DNA from: Caballeronia catudaia | GTDB lineage: Bacteria; Pseudomonadota; Gammaproteobacteria; Burkholderiales; Burkholderiaceae | Assembly: GCF_001544755.2 (NCBI RefSeq) | Contig: NZ_FCOF02000027.1 | Coordinates: forward strand, 16,200-80,199 | Direction of reading: 5' to 3' | Length of the DNA: 64,000 bases | Shown: piece after piece, positions 46,950 through 54,979 of the stretch | How positions within the stretch are numbered: position 1 is the first letter of the stretch | Layout: each line of letters starts with the position of its first letter | Notes under the pieces: model-generated | Told to the model about the DNA's origin: nothing | Database searches by the model: none | The model's input: only the letters and a program-made list of their open reading frames with translations | Program-made: the position numbers and the translations under genes

Positions 46950-47198
46950 TTACTTCGTCAGGATTAGTTTGCCCAGACGCGTTGCGCGCAGCTGATAGGT
47001 CTCCCCGTTATGCACGATGCTCACGTGGCTGCGTCCTTGCAGCAGCGCGTCGCTTTTCAGCGACCGCTCGACGTTGCTGTCCGCCGCATGCGCGACGTGA
47101 ACCGTCGTGACGGTGGTCGCTTTCGGGCGGGTGATCGCGGCGTCGCGGACAGCCGGGCGGCGCAGCCTGAGCGTGGAGGATCGCGGCGTATCGGTCAT
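46950..47198 (-). CDS. hemP: Hemin uptake protein HemP
   Basis: An 82-residue protein whose C-terminal half is the HemP domain (LLQGRSHVSIVHNGETYQLRATRLGKLILTK, positions 52-82; key words VHNGE.Y.LR and LILTK). In Burkholderia HemP/HmuP is a Fur-controlled protein needed for haem receptor expression. The N-terminal half is Arg/Ala/Thr-rich and less conserved. A strong Fur-box-like site lies 41-59 bases upstream. Confidence 0.9.
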   Translation of the reverse strand: MTDTPRSSTLRLRRPAVRDAAITRPKATTVTTVHVAHAADSNVERSLKSDALLQGRSHVSIVHNGETYQLRATRLGKLILTK

Positions 47199-47238
47199 GT
47201 CGGAAATGTGCGTTCGTTGATTCGATGGGTCTATAGTA

Positions 47239-47257
47239 AATGATAACTATTCCTATT
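47239..47257. promoter_or_regulatory. Fur box upstream of hemP
   Basis: AATGATAACTATTCCTATT agrees with the Fur consensus at 14 of 19 positions by my count, with a further AT-rich palindrome TATTTGCAAATA next to it (47254-47265). Confidence 0.65.
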
Positions 47258-47348
47258 TGCAAATAGACTTTCCGATGGAAGCGCAGCCTTCGATAGCCAT
47301 ACTCGATGCGACCTGCGAAACACTCGCGGCCGCATCCGAGGCAATGGC

Positions 47349-47837
47349 TCAGTGCAGCGGATTGCCGTCCGTCCGGCCGTGCGCGAACTGGCGAATGAGC
47401 CGCACAGTGTCAATATCCGATTCGCGATAGGCCGACTTCACGATCTCTTGCGTCTGACGTTCGTCGGCGCTCGGGTTTTCGTTCTCGGGCAGCGTGGTGC
47501 GGTAGGTGAAGCGCAGAAAGAGCTGAAGCGCGTCGGGCTGCTCGATCGCCATCGTGAGCGAGCCGCCGACGTATTCCGCTGTCGGCAGGATGTCGTAACG
47601 CACGCTCGCGCCGGGCGTGAGCGTCACGCGATCGCGCACGGTGGCCTGGCCGTAGTGCAGTTCACGTTCCATCGTGTCGCCATCGCGCGAAAGGATGTCG
47701 CAGCTATCCAGCCCCAGCACGAACAGCTGCGGCTGCTCGGCGCGCAGGACGAGCCCTTCCCACAGTTGCTCACGCGTGAGCGCTTCGACGAGCGGGTTGA
47801 GCGGATCGTTGATCTGGATCAGGTGTTCGAAATTCAA
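47349..47837 (-). CDS. SRPBCC (AtaL-like / DUF1857) protein
   Basis: A 162-residue single-domain protein starting MNFEHLIQINDPLNP, as in DUF1857 members, with LTREQLWEGLVLRAEQPQLF and GGSLTMAIEQPDALQLFLRFTY segments typical of a Bet v1/START fold. Such proteins bind hydrophobic ligands; the ligand is unknown. No signal peptide. The gene stands between hemP and the OsmC gene, all on the minus strand. Confidence 0.8.
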   Translation of the reverse strand: MNFEHLIQINDPLNPLVEALTREQLWEGLVLRAEQPQLFVLGLDSCDILSRDGDTMERELHYGQATVRDRVTLTPGASVRYDILPTAEYVGGSLTMAIEQPDALQLFLRFTYRTTLPENENPSADERQTQEIVKSAYRESDIDTVRLIRQFAHGRTDGNPLH

Positions 47838-47876
47838 GACGACGTTTCCTTGGACGTTCGTGGTGCACGCAATGTA

Positions 47877-48275
47877 TCACTGCGGCGTGAGCCCGGACTC
47901 GATGCGGATCGCGCCGGACAGGACCTTGTGCATCGGGCACGCATTGGCGATTTGCAATAGCCGTTCCCGCTGTTCGCCCGACAGCGCGCCCGTGAGCGCG
48001 ATACGGCGTGCGATGTTCGTGCCGTCCGCGGTGCTTGTCATCGACAGCTCGACGTGCACTGCTTCCAACGGCCATTCCTTGCGCTTCGCGTACATCTTCA
48101 GCGTGATCGACGTGCACGCGCCGAGGCTCGCGAGCAGGAGCGACGCCGGTTCCGGCCCGGTGTCGCCGCCGCCGATGCTGGCCGGTTCGTCGGCGATCCA
48201 CGAATGCGTGCCGTCGCCGAGACGGACTTGAAAGTCGGTGTTGCCGATGCTTGCGCTCACGGAAGGTCCGGCCAT
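47877..48275 (-). CDS. OsmC family peroxiredoxin-like protein
   Basis: A 132-residue OsmC-fold protein with the two conserved cysteines in SLGACTSITLKMYA and NACPMHKVL. These form the thiol pair that reduces organic hydroperoxides. The shorter length and sequence point to the YhfA-like branch more than to Ohr. It probably shares a transcript with the DUF1857 gene, 39 bases downstream of it. Confidence 0.88.
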   Translation of the reverse strand: MAGPSVSASIGNTDFQVRLGDGTHSWIADEPASIGGGDTGPEPASLLLASLGACTSITLKMYAKRKEWPLEAVHVELSMTSTADGTNIARRIALTGALSGEQRERLLQIANACPMHKVLSGAIRIESGLTPQ

Positions 48276-48389
48276 GCGTTGCTCCTGTTACGGGTTGAAT
48301 TGCAAGAATGACGAAATTATGCGGTCAATAACGGATCATTGTGGCGCAATGAGTCCGTTCATGCCGCACCATTTCGCGAGCCAATGCGG

Positions 48390-49262
48390 TTAGTGCGTGA
48401 TCGCGCCCATGCGGCCCGCCTGATAGTCGACGACCGCCTGACGGATCTCATCTTCGGTGTTCATCACGAACGGGCCGTAACGCACGACCGGCTCCTTCAG
48501 CGGCACGCCGCCGATCAGCAGCACCTCCACCGATTCGTCGCCGGCGGCGAGCGCAATCGTGTCGCTGTCGTCGCGGAAGATGACCATCTGCTGCGCGCGC
48601 ACGGGCTGGCTCTGCGGGCCGTAGAGCGCGGTGCCGGACAGCGGATACGCGAACACGCGGTAGTCGCGCGGCACGCTCAGTTCGACCTTCGCACCCGGTT
48701 TCAGGGAAAAGTGCTGATACAGGATCGGCGTGCGTGTCTCGATCGCGGCCTTTACGCCGAGCGCCTCGCCCGCGATGACCTTCACGCTGACCTTGCCGTC
48801 CTCGCTCGTCGCGACGGGAATCTGCGCCGACGGAATCTCCTGATAATGCGGCGCGATCATCTTGTCGCGCTGCGGCAGGTTCACCCACAGTTGCAGGCCA
48901 TGCACGCGGCCGCCACGCCGCGTGAATTCTTCCGCCGGCATCTCGCTATGCACGACGCCCGCGCCGGCCGTCATCCACTGCACGTCGCCGGGACGCAGCG
49001 TGCCCGAGTGCCCCGCCGAATCCTTGTGGCCGAACTCGCCTTCGAGCATATACGTGACGGTCTCGAAACCGCGATGCGGATGATCGGGCGCGCCTTTCGC
49101 CTCGCCGGGCGCATAGTCGGCGGGACCCATTTCGTCGAGGAGCAGGAAAGGATCGAAATCGATCAGAAGACGGGTCGGAAACGGGCGATGCACGACGAAC
49201 CCGCCGCCTTCGACAGTACGGGTCGCCGGGATGATGCGTTCGATGCTGCGGCTGGTGGACAT
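48390..49262 (-). CDS. Pirin family protein
   Basis: A 290-residue bicupin. The metal site HPHRGFETVTYMLEGEFGHKDSAG (two His plus a Glu/His) lies near 63-83, followed by GDVQWMTAGAGVVHSEMP, and a second cupin with YPLSGTALYG. Bacterial pirins can have quercetin dioxygenase activity or modulate central metabolism; here the role is unknown. Divergent from a LysR gene 162 bases away, a common arrangement. Confidence 0.92.
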   Translation of the reverse strand: MSTSRSIERIIPATRTVEGGGFVVHRPFPTRLLIDFDPFLLLDEMGPADYAPGEAKGAPDHPHRGFETVTYMLEGEFGHKDSAGHSGTLRPGDVQWMTAGAGVVHSEMPAEEFTRRGGRVHGLQLWVNLPQRDKMIAPHYQEIPSAQIPVATSEDGKVSVKVIAGEALGVKAAIETRTPILYQHFSLKPGAKVELSVPRDYRVFAYPLSGTALYGPQSQPVRAQQMVIFRDDSDTIALAAGDESVEVLLIGGVPLKEPVVRYGPFVMNTEDEIRQAVVDYQAGRMGAITH

Positions 49263-49424
49263 GTGGCCTCGCTTCGGAATCGGAAAATAAGGGAATAGCG
49301 CTGAATTTGAAACACAGAGCTATTATATGGGCCGAATTTCGCTGGAAAAGAGGCCGCGGCGCAATGGATTGTCCCGCTGGCGATAACGAACCGCTTCACG
49401 CTTCAGAGCGACATCGAGTAATAG

Positions 49425-50387
49425 ATGAAAGCCGACTCGCATGACCTGAACGATCTGATGTATTTCTCGCACGTCGTCGAGCACGGCGGATTTTCGGCCG
49501 CGGAGCGCGTGCTCGGCATCTCGAAGTCGCGGCTGTCGCGGCGCGTGTCGGAGCTGGAGGCGTCGCTGGGAGTGCGCCTTCTGCAGCGCTCCACGCGCAA
49601 GCTCGCGCTCACCGAGGCCGGGCAGCTCTTTTACCAGCATTGCCAGGCGATGCTCGCCGAGGCTCAGGCGGCTGTCAACGTCGTGCAGAGCCTGCGCGAT
49701 TCGCCGCGCGGCACGGTGCGCGTGAGCGTGCCTGTCACCATCGCGCAGACGTTTCTATCCGCCGTGATGCCGGATTTCATGCATCGCTATCCGGAAGTGC
49801 GTATCGTGCTGCGCGTGACGAACCGCGTCGTCGATCTGTTCGAAGATGCGGTCGATGTCGCGCTGCGCGTGCGCTCGGAGCCGCCCGCGAGCTCGAACCT
49901 CGTCGCGCGGCCGCTGTGGCGCACCGAGCAGATGCTTGTCGCGGCGCCGTCGCTGCTCAAGTCGAACGCGCCGCCGATGACGCCCGCCGAGCTCGCCCAG
50001 TACGACACGCTCGACACGCCTTCCGCTGACGGCCGCCATGTCTATCGGCTGATCGCGCCGGACGGCACGCGCCACGAGTTCGAGCACGAGCCGCGGCTCG
50101 TCACCGCCGATCTATCGATGATTCGCGAGGCCGTGATGCGCGGCGTCGGCATCGCGGCGCTACCCGAGATGATGTACGGCGCGCCGTTGCGCTCGGGCCA
50201 GCTTTCACCCGTGATGCCGGGCTGGACGTTTCCGTCGCCGCAACTCTACGCGGTCTTCTTGTCGCGGCAGGGCATGGTCCCTGCAGTGCGCGCGTTCGTG
50301 GATTTTCTCGTCGAGTCGATCGGCAGCGGCCAACGCTTTCCCGGAGAATGTCCTGTTCACGAAAAGCCGGAACGAGAAACAGTTTGA
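49425..50387 (+). CDS. LysR family transcriptional regulator
   Basis: A 320-residue LTTR with an N-terminal winged helix (LMYFSHVVEHGGFSAAERVLGISKSRLSRRV) and a C-terminal substrate-binding domain (SVPVTIAQTFLSAVMPDFMHRYPEVRIVL). It is divergent from the pirin gene and by precedent may regulate it. The effector is unknown. Confidence 0.93.
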   Translation: MKADSHDLNDLMYFSHVVEHGGFSAAERVLGISKSRLSRRVSELEASLGVRLLQRSTRKLALTEAGQLFYQHCQAMLAEAQAAVNVVQSLRDSPRGTVRVSVPVTIAQTFLSAVMPDFMHRYPEVRIVLRVTNRVVDLFEDAVDVALRVRSEPPASSNLVARPLWRTEQMLVAAPSLLKSNAPPMTPAELAQYDTLDTPSADGRHVYRLIAPDGTRHEFEHEPRLVTADLSMIREAVMRGVGIAALPEMMYGAPLRSGQLSPVMPGWTFPSPQLYAVFLSRQGMVPAVRAFVDFLVESIGSGQRFPGECPVHEKPERETV

Positions 50388-50450
50388 CCGCGTTTGCGGC
50401 GCTCATTGGTTTATGGCATTGAAGCGCGCGCTTGCGATGGTCAGATTCAA

Positions 50451-50479
50451 TTGAACGACATAAGTCGCGGCGGTATATT
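50451..50479 (+). promoter_or_regulatory. Strong promoter of the 39-residue peptide gene
   Basis: TTGAAC (50451-50456), exactly 17 bases, then TATATT (50474-50479). Transcription should start near 50486, 20 bases before the ATG and 9 before AAGGAG. Confidence 0.65.
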
Positions 50480-50505
50480 GAAGGTTCTTTCGCTAAGGAG
50501 CTCCT

Positions 50506-50625
50506 ATGCGAAAACTCACGGCTGCTCTGATAGTTAGCCTGATAGGGTTGATTGCGCTGTCCGTGTCGACCACGGCTGCCGCATGTGACGGGACTTCTGG
50601 TTCTGGCTATACGAACCCAAAGTGA
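50506..50625 (+). CDS. 39-residue exported micropeptide
   Basis: A 39-codon ORF with a canonical Shine-Dalgarno AAGGAG (50495-50500). It reads MRKLTAALIVSLIGLIALS followed by VSTTAAA-CDGTSGSGYTNPK, i.e. a short positive N-terminus, a hydrophobic core and an AAA-C junction, as in a signal peptide or lipoprotein signal. The mature part would be only about 13 residues. With its own promoter and terminator it forms a complete unit of about 205 bases. I do not recognise a family; function is unknown. Confidence 0.65.
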   Translation: MRKLTAALIVSLIGLIALSVSTTAAACDGTSGSGYTNPK

Positions 50626-50654
50626 CCGCCTCGCCCGAATGCGCCGAGCGCGCA

Positions 50655-50690
50655 CGAAAAAAGGCCTTCATCTGACGATGAAGGCCTTTT
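50655..50690. terminator. Bidirectional terminator: micropeptide gene and exbD
   Basis: AAAAGGCCTTCATC/GATGAAGGCCTTTT, a 14-bp perfect stem (50659-50672 and 50677-50690) with TGAC loop, A-rich on one side and T-rich on the other. Confidence 0.92.
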
Positions 50691-50735
50691 ACTTTGAGCG
50701 TCCGAAAGAGGGCGCTTCCCGATGTTGCCTAAGCG

Positions 50736-51158
50736 TTACTTTCTTTTCTTTGGCTCGGTGACGAAACCGATCTTCGTCAGTCCGCCCGACTGCGCCGCCG
50801 ACATCAGATCGGCGACTTTTTCATACGCCACCTGACGATCCGCGCGCAAATGGATTTCCGGCTGCGGATTCTGCTGCGCCGCCTGCGCGATGCGCGCGTT
50901 GAGCGTCGCTTCGTCGATCGGCTGATCGTCCCACAGCGTCGTGCCGTCGGCCTTGATCGCGATGTTCACGTGCGCGGGTTTTTCGTCCTGCGGCTGGCTG
51001 CTCGCGTGCGGCAGGTCGATCTTCACCGCGTGATGCATGGCGGGAATCGTGACGAGGAAGATGATCAGCAGAACCAGCATGACGTCGACGAGCGGCGTCA
51101 TGTTGATCTCGCTCATCATGCCGTCGTCTTCATCGCCGGCGAAAGGGCTCATGGCCAT
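50736..51158 (-). CDS. exbD: Biopolymer transport protein ExbD
   Basis: A 140-residue inner-membrane protein with one helix near residues 22-42 (MTPLVDVMLVLLIIFLVTIP), where the Asp of PLVDVML is the proton-path residue, and a periplasmic C-terminal domain. With ExbB it energises TonB. Last gene of tonB-exbB-exbD, 19 bases after exbB. Confidence 0.95.
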   Translation of the reverse strand: MAMSPFAGDEDDGMMSEINMTPLVDVMLVLLIIFLVTIPAMHHAVKIDLPHASSQPQDEKPAHVNIAIKADGTTLWDDQPIDEATLNARIAQAAQQNPQPEIHLRADRQVAYEKVADLMSAAQSGGLTKIGFVTEPKKRK

Positions 51159-51177
51159 GGTGCGAACCTCCTCTCGC

Positions 51178-51936
51178 TTACGACGACGCGGACGCGCGCG
51201 TCGCGATCCGCAGGCTGTCGGCGTTGCTGTTCTTCGCGGGGCGCGTCGCCGAATTGAGCTTGGCGCCGGTGACGAAGAAGGCGTGCAGGCCGTGCGCGAA
51301 GCGGTTCAGCTTCGTGACGATGCCCTTGTTCGCGCGGGTCAGCGCGTTGTAGCCGAGCACCGCCGGAATCGCGACGAAGAGGCCGAACGCGGTCATGATG
51401 AGCGATTCGCCCACGGGACCGGCGACCTGATCGATCGAGGTCTGTCCCGTCGCGCCGATGGTCAGAAGCGCGTGATAGATGCCCCACACGGTGCCGAACA
51501 GGCCGACGAACGGCGAGGTCGAACCGATCGACGCGAGCACCGCGAGGCCCGACTGCATGCGGCCGACGCCTTCGTCCATCACGTCCTTCAGACAGCGCGT
51601 GATCCAGTCCGACACGTCCATGCGGTCGTGCAGATGCGGCTGCGTCTGCGTGTGATGCTCGGCCGCTTCCTGGCCGGCGAGCGCGAGCGCGAGAAACGGG
51701 TTGTCCGCCGGGCTCGACGACTTGCTGCCGAGCTTCTTGATGCCGTCGTTGAAGTCGTCGGAGTGCCAGAATGCCTGCTCGGCGTTTTTGGTCAGGCGCT
51801 TCAGGCGCACGACGTTCCACGCCTTCACGACGATCACCGTCCACGAAAGCACCGACATGACGACGAGCGCGAGCGCGATGCCCCGCGTCACGAAGTCGCC
51901 TTGCGCCCAGACGTGCGCAATCCCGTAGTTTTCCAT
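51178..51936 (-). CDS. exbB: TonB-system proton channel subunit ExbB
   Basis: A 252-residue MotA/TolQ/ExbB family protein with three helices: one near 18-40 and two in the C-terminal half. The conserved region LASIGSTSPFVGLFGTVWGIYHAL and GPVGESLIMTAFGLFVAIPAVLGYN carries the proton-channel residues. Converts proton motive force to TonB motion. It starts 28 bases after tonB. Confidence 0.95.
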   Translation of the reverse strand: MENYGIAHVWAQGDFVTRGIALALVVMSVLSWTVIVVKAWNVVRLKRLTKNAEQAFWHSDDFNDGIKKLGSKSSSPADNPFLALALAGQEAAEHHTQTQPHLHDRMDVSDWITRCLKDVMDEGVGRMQSGLAVLASIGSTSPFVGLFGTVWGIYHALLTIGATGQTSIDQVAGPVGESLIMTAFGLFVAIPAVLGYNALTRANKGIVTKLNRFAHGLHAFFVTGAKLNSATRPAKNSNADSLRIATRASASS

Positions 51937-51964
51937 TTCTCTTTCCTTGTATCTAAAAAAACGA

Positions 51965-52687
51965 TCAGTCGTTCAGACTGAAAACAAACGGCACCGTGGC
52001 GCTCGCGCGGATCGCTTCGCCATTTTCCTTGTAGGGGCTGCACGCGCTGCCGCGCACGGCGTCGAGCGCCGCGTCGTCGAGGCGCGACGAGCCGCTGCTC
52101 TTTTGCAGCGTGACGTTTTCGATCTTGCCCGACAGACCCACCGTCAGACGGATGACCGCCGTGCCCGTTTCGCCGCGGCGTTTCGCCATCGCCGGATAGT
52201 CTGGCTGCGCGATGTTACAACTCAAATGGGCGACGTTCTTCGGCGCGGCGAGATCCATGCTCGGCTTGCCGATGGCCGGCGCGGCGGGCGGCGGCGCGGG
52301 TTGCGGCGGAGCGGGCGGCGTGGGTTCGGGCGCGGGCGCGGCAATCTGAGACGGCGCTTCCGTCACCGGCATCGGCGTGGGCTTCGGCTCGATCTTCGGT
52401 TTGACCTTGGGCTTTGGCTGCGGCTTCGGCGCGGGCTGCGGAACCGGCTTCGGCGGCGACTCGATCGCAACCGGCTGCGCGGGCGCGGGCGTTTCGCTGA
52501 TGAGCTGCGCCGTGATCGACTTCGCTTCGATCGGGCGCGGCAGCGGCGCGTTGCGCATCGTCAGCGCGGCGCCCAGAAGCGCGATATGGATCGCGACGAC
52601 CGCAGCGCACGCCGCGATCACACGCGGATTACCGTTGGGTGCCTGCGCCGTCTGGAACGCGGCGGGAGTAGTGGTCCGGGACTGCAT
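51965..52687 (-). CDS. tonB: TonB energy transducer
   Basis: A 240-residue TonB. It has an N-terminal membrane helix (about 24-44), a long Pro/Lys and Pro/Ala/Glu spacer (about 65-150) that spans the periplasm, and a C-terminal domain (PDYPAMAKRRGETGTAVIRLTVGLSGKIENV) that contacts outer-membrane receptors. Drives siderophore and haem uptake. No TonB-dependent receptor is in the window. Confidence 0.93.
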   Translation of the reverse strand: MQSRTTTPAAFQTAQAPNGNPRVIAACAAVVAIHIALLGAALTMRNAPLPRPIEAKSITAQLISETPAPAQPVAIESPPKPVPQPAPKPQPKPKVKPKIEPKPTPMPVTEAPSQIAAPAPEPTPPAPPQPAPPPAAPAIGKPSMDLAAPKNVAHLSCNIAQPDYPAMAKRRGETGTAVIRLTVGLSGKIENVTLQKSSGSSRLDDAALDAVRGSACSPYKENGEAIRASATVPFVFSLND

Positions 52688-53010
52688 TGTTATTGGTAGC
52701 GTGCGGTGCTGCGTGGGTGCTGGCTGAAAACGCTGCTTTCCATCTCGAGGTCGAATGACGGCAAAAGCGCGGTGCGGAAGGAAACGGACGTCATTTTCGG
52801 AAAATAAGCAGCGTGGTCACGAAACCGATCAGCAATTCCATCTTTCCCTCCAGGGGTAAGGGGTTGCGCGGCTGGCTAGAAGTGACCGGAGAATCGAAGG
52901 TAACCTGGCTTGCTGGAGGCGATCAAAACGACCCGGCGACGCGGGCGGACAGCAGCGGGCGATGTCGGTTGAAGCGCGGACGCGATGTTGGCCGCGCCGC
53001 GCGGGATGCT
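52688..53010. other. Intergenic region between tonB and bfd
   Basis: 323 bases, with no gene I can support. It should contain the tonB promoter, but I see no Fur box matching the consensus as well as those before hemP and bfd. Confidence 0.5.
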
Positions 53011-53247
53011 TCAGGCGGCCTGGCGCTCGTAGAACGTAACCGGCGCGACCATTTCGCGTTGCTCGACGCCACAGCGCGACGCGCAGACGCCGCTTTGCAT
53101 CATTACGTCGCGCACGCTTGCCTCGCACTTGCCGCAGCACAGCGCCACGCCGAGCTCGAATTGCAATTCGTCAAAGGAATCCATTCCATCGGCGATGGCG
53201 GCTCGGATCTTGCGGTCGGACACTGATTTGCAGACACAGACAATCAT
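53011..53247 (-). CDS. bfd: Bacterioferritin-associated ferredoxin (2Fe-2S)
   Basis: A 78-residue protein starting MIVCVCKSVSD, with the second cysteine pair in CCGKCEASV, i.e. the CxC...CxxC BFD-type [2Fe-2S] domain. It reduces ferric iron in bacterioferritin so it can be released when iron is scarce. It lies 170 bases from murI and about 1 kb from bfr, with an excellent Fur box upstream. Confidence 0.94.
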   Translation of the reverse strand: MIVCVCKSVSDRKIRAAIADGMDSFDELQFELGVALCCGKCEASVRDVMMQSGVCASRCGVEQREMVAPVTFYERQAA

Positions 53248-53270
53248 GATCGTTCGCGATAGCTGGCGTT

Positions 53271-53289
53271 AATGCGAATTATTATCATT
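53271..53289. promoter_or_regulatory. Fur box upstream of bfd
   Basis: AATGCGAATTATTATCATT agrees with the Fur consensus at 16 of 19 positions by my count, 24-42 bases before the bfd start. This is the best Fur box in the window. Confidence 0.78.
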
Positions 53290-53419
53290 CGAGATTGCTA
53301 TGTTTGCAAGCGGGGCTCGGTGTTTTTTGTAACAGAGCACGCAAGTTAGCGGGTTTATTGCTAGGAGCCTTGTCTGGCGGGTGAAAGCGCGGACGAGCGC
53401 GCCTTCGCGAAAGAAACCC

Positions 53420-54289
53420 TCAGACGATGTCGGGTTCAGCGAGGCGCGTGCGGCGCGAAGGGATGTCGACGTGCTCGACGGCGGCGTCGAACTGGAGAAG
53501 CGAGGCCGCGAGCTGGCGCTGCGGTTCGCCGTCGGCGGTGGAGCAAAAACGGGGCAGGGTGTCCGGCAGTGCGGTGCCGTTCCTGAGCGCGTGCGTGTCG
53601 AGCAGACGATCGAGCTGCCGCGCAATCGCGACGCTGGTATCGACGATCTGGAGCCGCTCGCCAGCGATCTCGCGAATCGCGCGATCGAGGAAAGGGTAGT
53701 GCGTGCAGCCGAGCACGAGCGTGTCGGCGTTGGCGTCGAGCATGGGCGTGATATAGCTTTCGAGCAACGCCATCAGCGCGGGCGACGAGGTGTCGCAACG
53801 CTCGACCGCCTGAACCAGCCCGTGCCCCGCCTGACAGATGAAACGGCAGTCGCCCGCGTAACGGTCGAGCAGCGACTGGAAGCGCGCGGAACGCAGCGTC
53901 ACGGCGGTCGCCAGCACGCCGACCACACGCGACTTCGACAGCGCCGCCGCCGGTTTCACGCCCGGCTCCACGCCGACGAGCGGAATCGGCAGCCGTTCGC
54001 GCACGAGCGCGATCGATTGCGCGGTCGCCGTATTGCACGCGACGACCAGCGCCTTCGCCCCTTGCCCGACGAGCCATTCCCCGATCGCCATCGTGCGGTC
54101 GACGATGAAATCGTCGTCGCGCTCGCCATAGGGTGCATGAAGGGAATCGGCGACATAGATCAGCCGCTCGCGCGGCAGCATCGCGCGCACGGCGCGCAGC
54201 ACCGACAGGCCGCCCAGGCCGGAATCGAAGATTCCGACCGGCGCAGTGCTCACAGGCGCATCGACGCGAAACTCGGCGTGTCCGGACAT
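53420..54289 (-). CDS. murI: Glutamate racemase
   Basis: A 289-residue racemase that makes D-glutamate for peptidoglycan. Family signatures: GIFDSGLGGLSVLRA, YVADSLHAPYG, the catalytic cysteines in VVACNTATAQS and LVLGCTHYPFL. It follows bfr by 13 bases and is probably cotranscribed with it. Confidence 0.97.
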   Translation of the reverse strand: MSGHAEFRVDAPVSTAPVGIFDSGLGGLSVLRAVRAMLPRERLIYVADSLHAPYGERDDDFIVDRTMAIGEWLVGQGAKALVVACNTATAQSIALVRERLPIPLVGVEPGVKPAAALSKSRVVGVLATAVTLRSARFQSLLDRYAGDCRFICQAGHGLVQAVERCDTSSPALMALLESYITPMLDANADTLVLGCTHYPFLDRAIREIAGERLQIVDTSVAIARQLDRLLDTHALRNGTALPDTLPRFCSTADGEPQRQLAASLLQFDAAVEHVDIPSRRTRLAEPDIV

Positions 54290-54302
54290 ACGCGACGCGG
54301 AA

Positions 54303-54779
54303 TTAATCGTGGTCGCCCATCATGGTCTGCTGGTAGTTCTGGATGCCGACCTTGTCGATCAGATCCAGTTGCGTCTCCAGCCAGTCGATGTGTTCTTCGG
54401 TGTCGTGCAGAATCTTTTCGAAAATCTCGCGCGAGACGAAATCGCGCACGGACTCGCAGTACGCGATGGCTTCCTTGCAGGTCGACTGGGAAATCTGCTC
54501 GAGCTTCAGGTCGCACTCGAGAATTTCCTTCGTCTCTTCGCCGATCAGCAGCTTGTGCAGATCCTGCAGATTCGGCAGGCCGTCGAGCATGAACACGCGC
54601 TGAATCAGCCAGTCGGCGTGCTTCATCTCGCCGATCGATTCGTCGTACTCGTGCTTGTTCAGCTTTTCGAGGCCCCAGTGCTGGTACATCCGGGCGTGCA
54701 GAAAGTACTGATTGATCGCGGTCAGCTCGTTCTTCAACTGAGCGTTAAGAAATTCGATGACCTTTGCGTCGCCTTGCAT
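54303..54779 (-). CDS. bfr: Bacterioferritin
   Basis: A 158-residue bacterioferritin starting MQGDAKVIEFLNAQLKNELTAINQYFLH, with the haem-ligand Met region (SIGEMKHADWLIQRVFMLDG) and ferroxidase residues Glu18, Glu51 and His54 in context. It stores iron in a 24-mer. It precedes murI, and the bfd partner gene is 1 kb away. A weak Fur-like motif lies at 54881-54899 (12 of 19). Confidence 0.97.
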   Translation of the reverse strand: MQGDAKVIEFLNAQLKNELTAINQYFLHARMYQHWGLEKLNKHEYDESIGEMKHADWLIQRVFMLDGLPNLQDLHKLLIGEETKEILECDLKLEQISQSTCKEAIAYCESVRDFVSREIFEKILHDTEEHIDWLETQLDLIDKVGIQNYQQTMMGDHD

Positions 54780-54914
54780 GATTGTTCCTTGTTGTAACGT
54801 GGGGCACTGGAGGAAAGATAAACCGAGAGCGTGACAATGCCAAGGTTGAGTAGAAATTCTTTGTTCCAGACAAAACTGAGAATGAAAATCCTTCGCGAAT
54901 GACGCCCTGGCAAA

Positions 54915-54946
54915 GAAAAGAGCCGGGCAGTTTGCCCGGCTCTTCG
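54915..54946 (-). terminator. Terminator of the fumarase gene
   Basis: AAGAGCCGGGCA/TGCCCGGCTCTT (54918-54929, 54933-54944), loop GTT, with a T-rich tail on the minus strand. Confidence 0.85.
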
Positions 54947-54979
54947 TCCTTAGCGTTATAAACGGCTATTGATCACGCA

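Noticed and set aside
52829..53140. A minus-strand frame of 103 codons overlapping bfd
   Set aside because: It is out of phase with bfd, Arg-rich, and has no family features.
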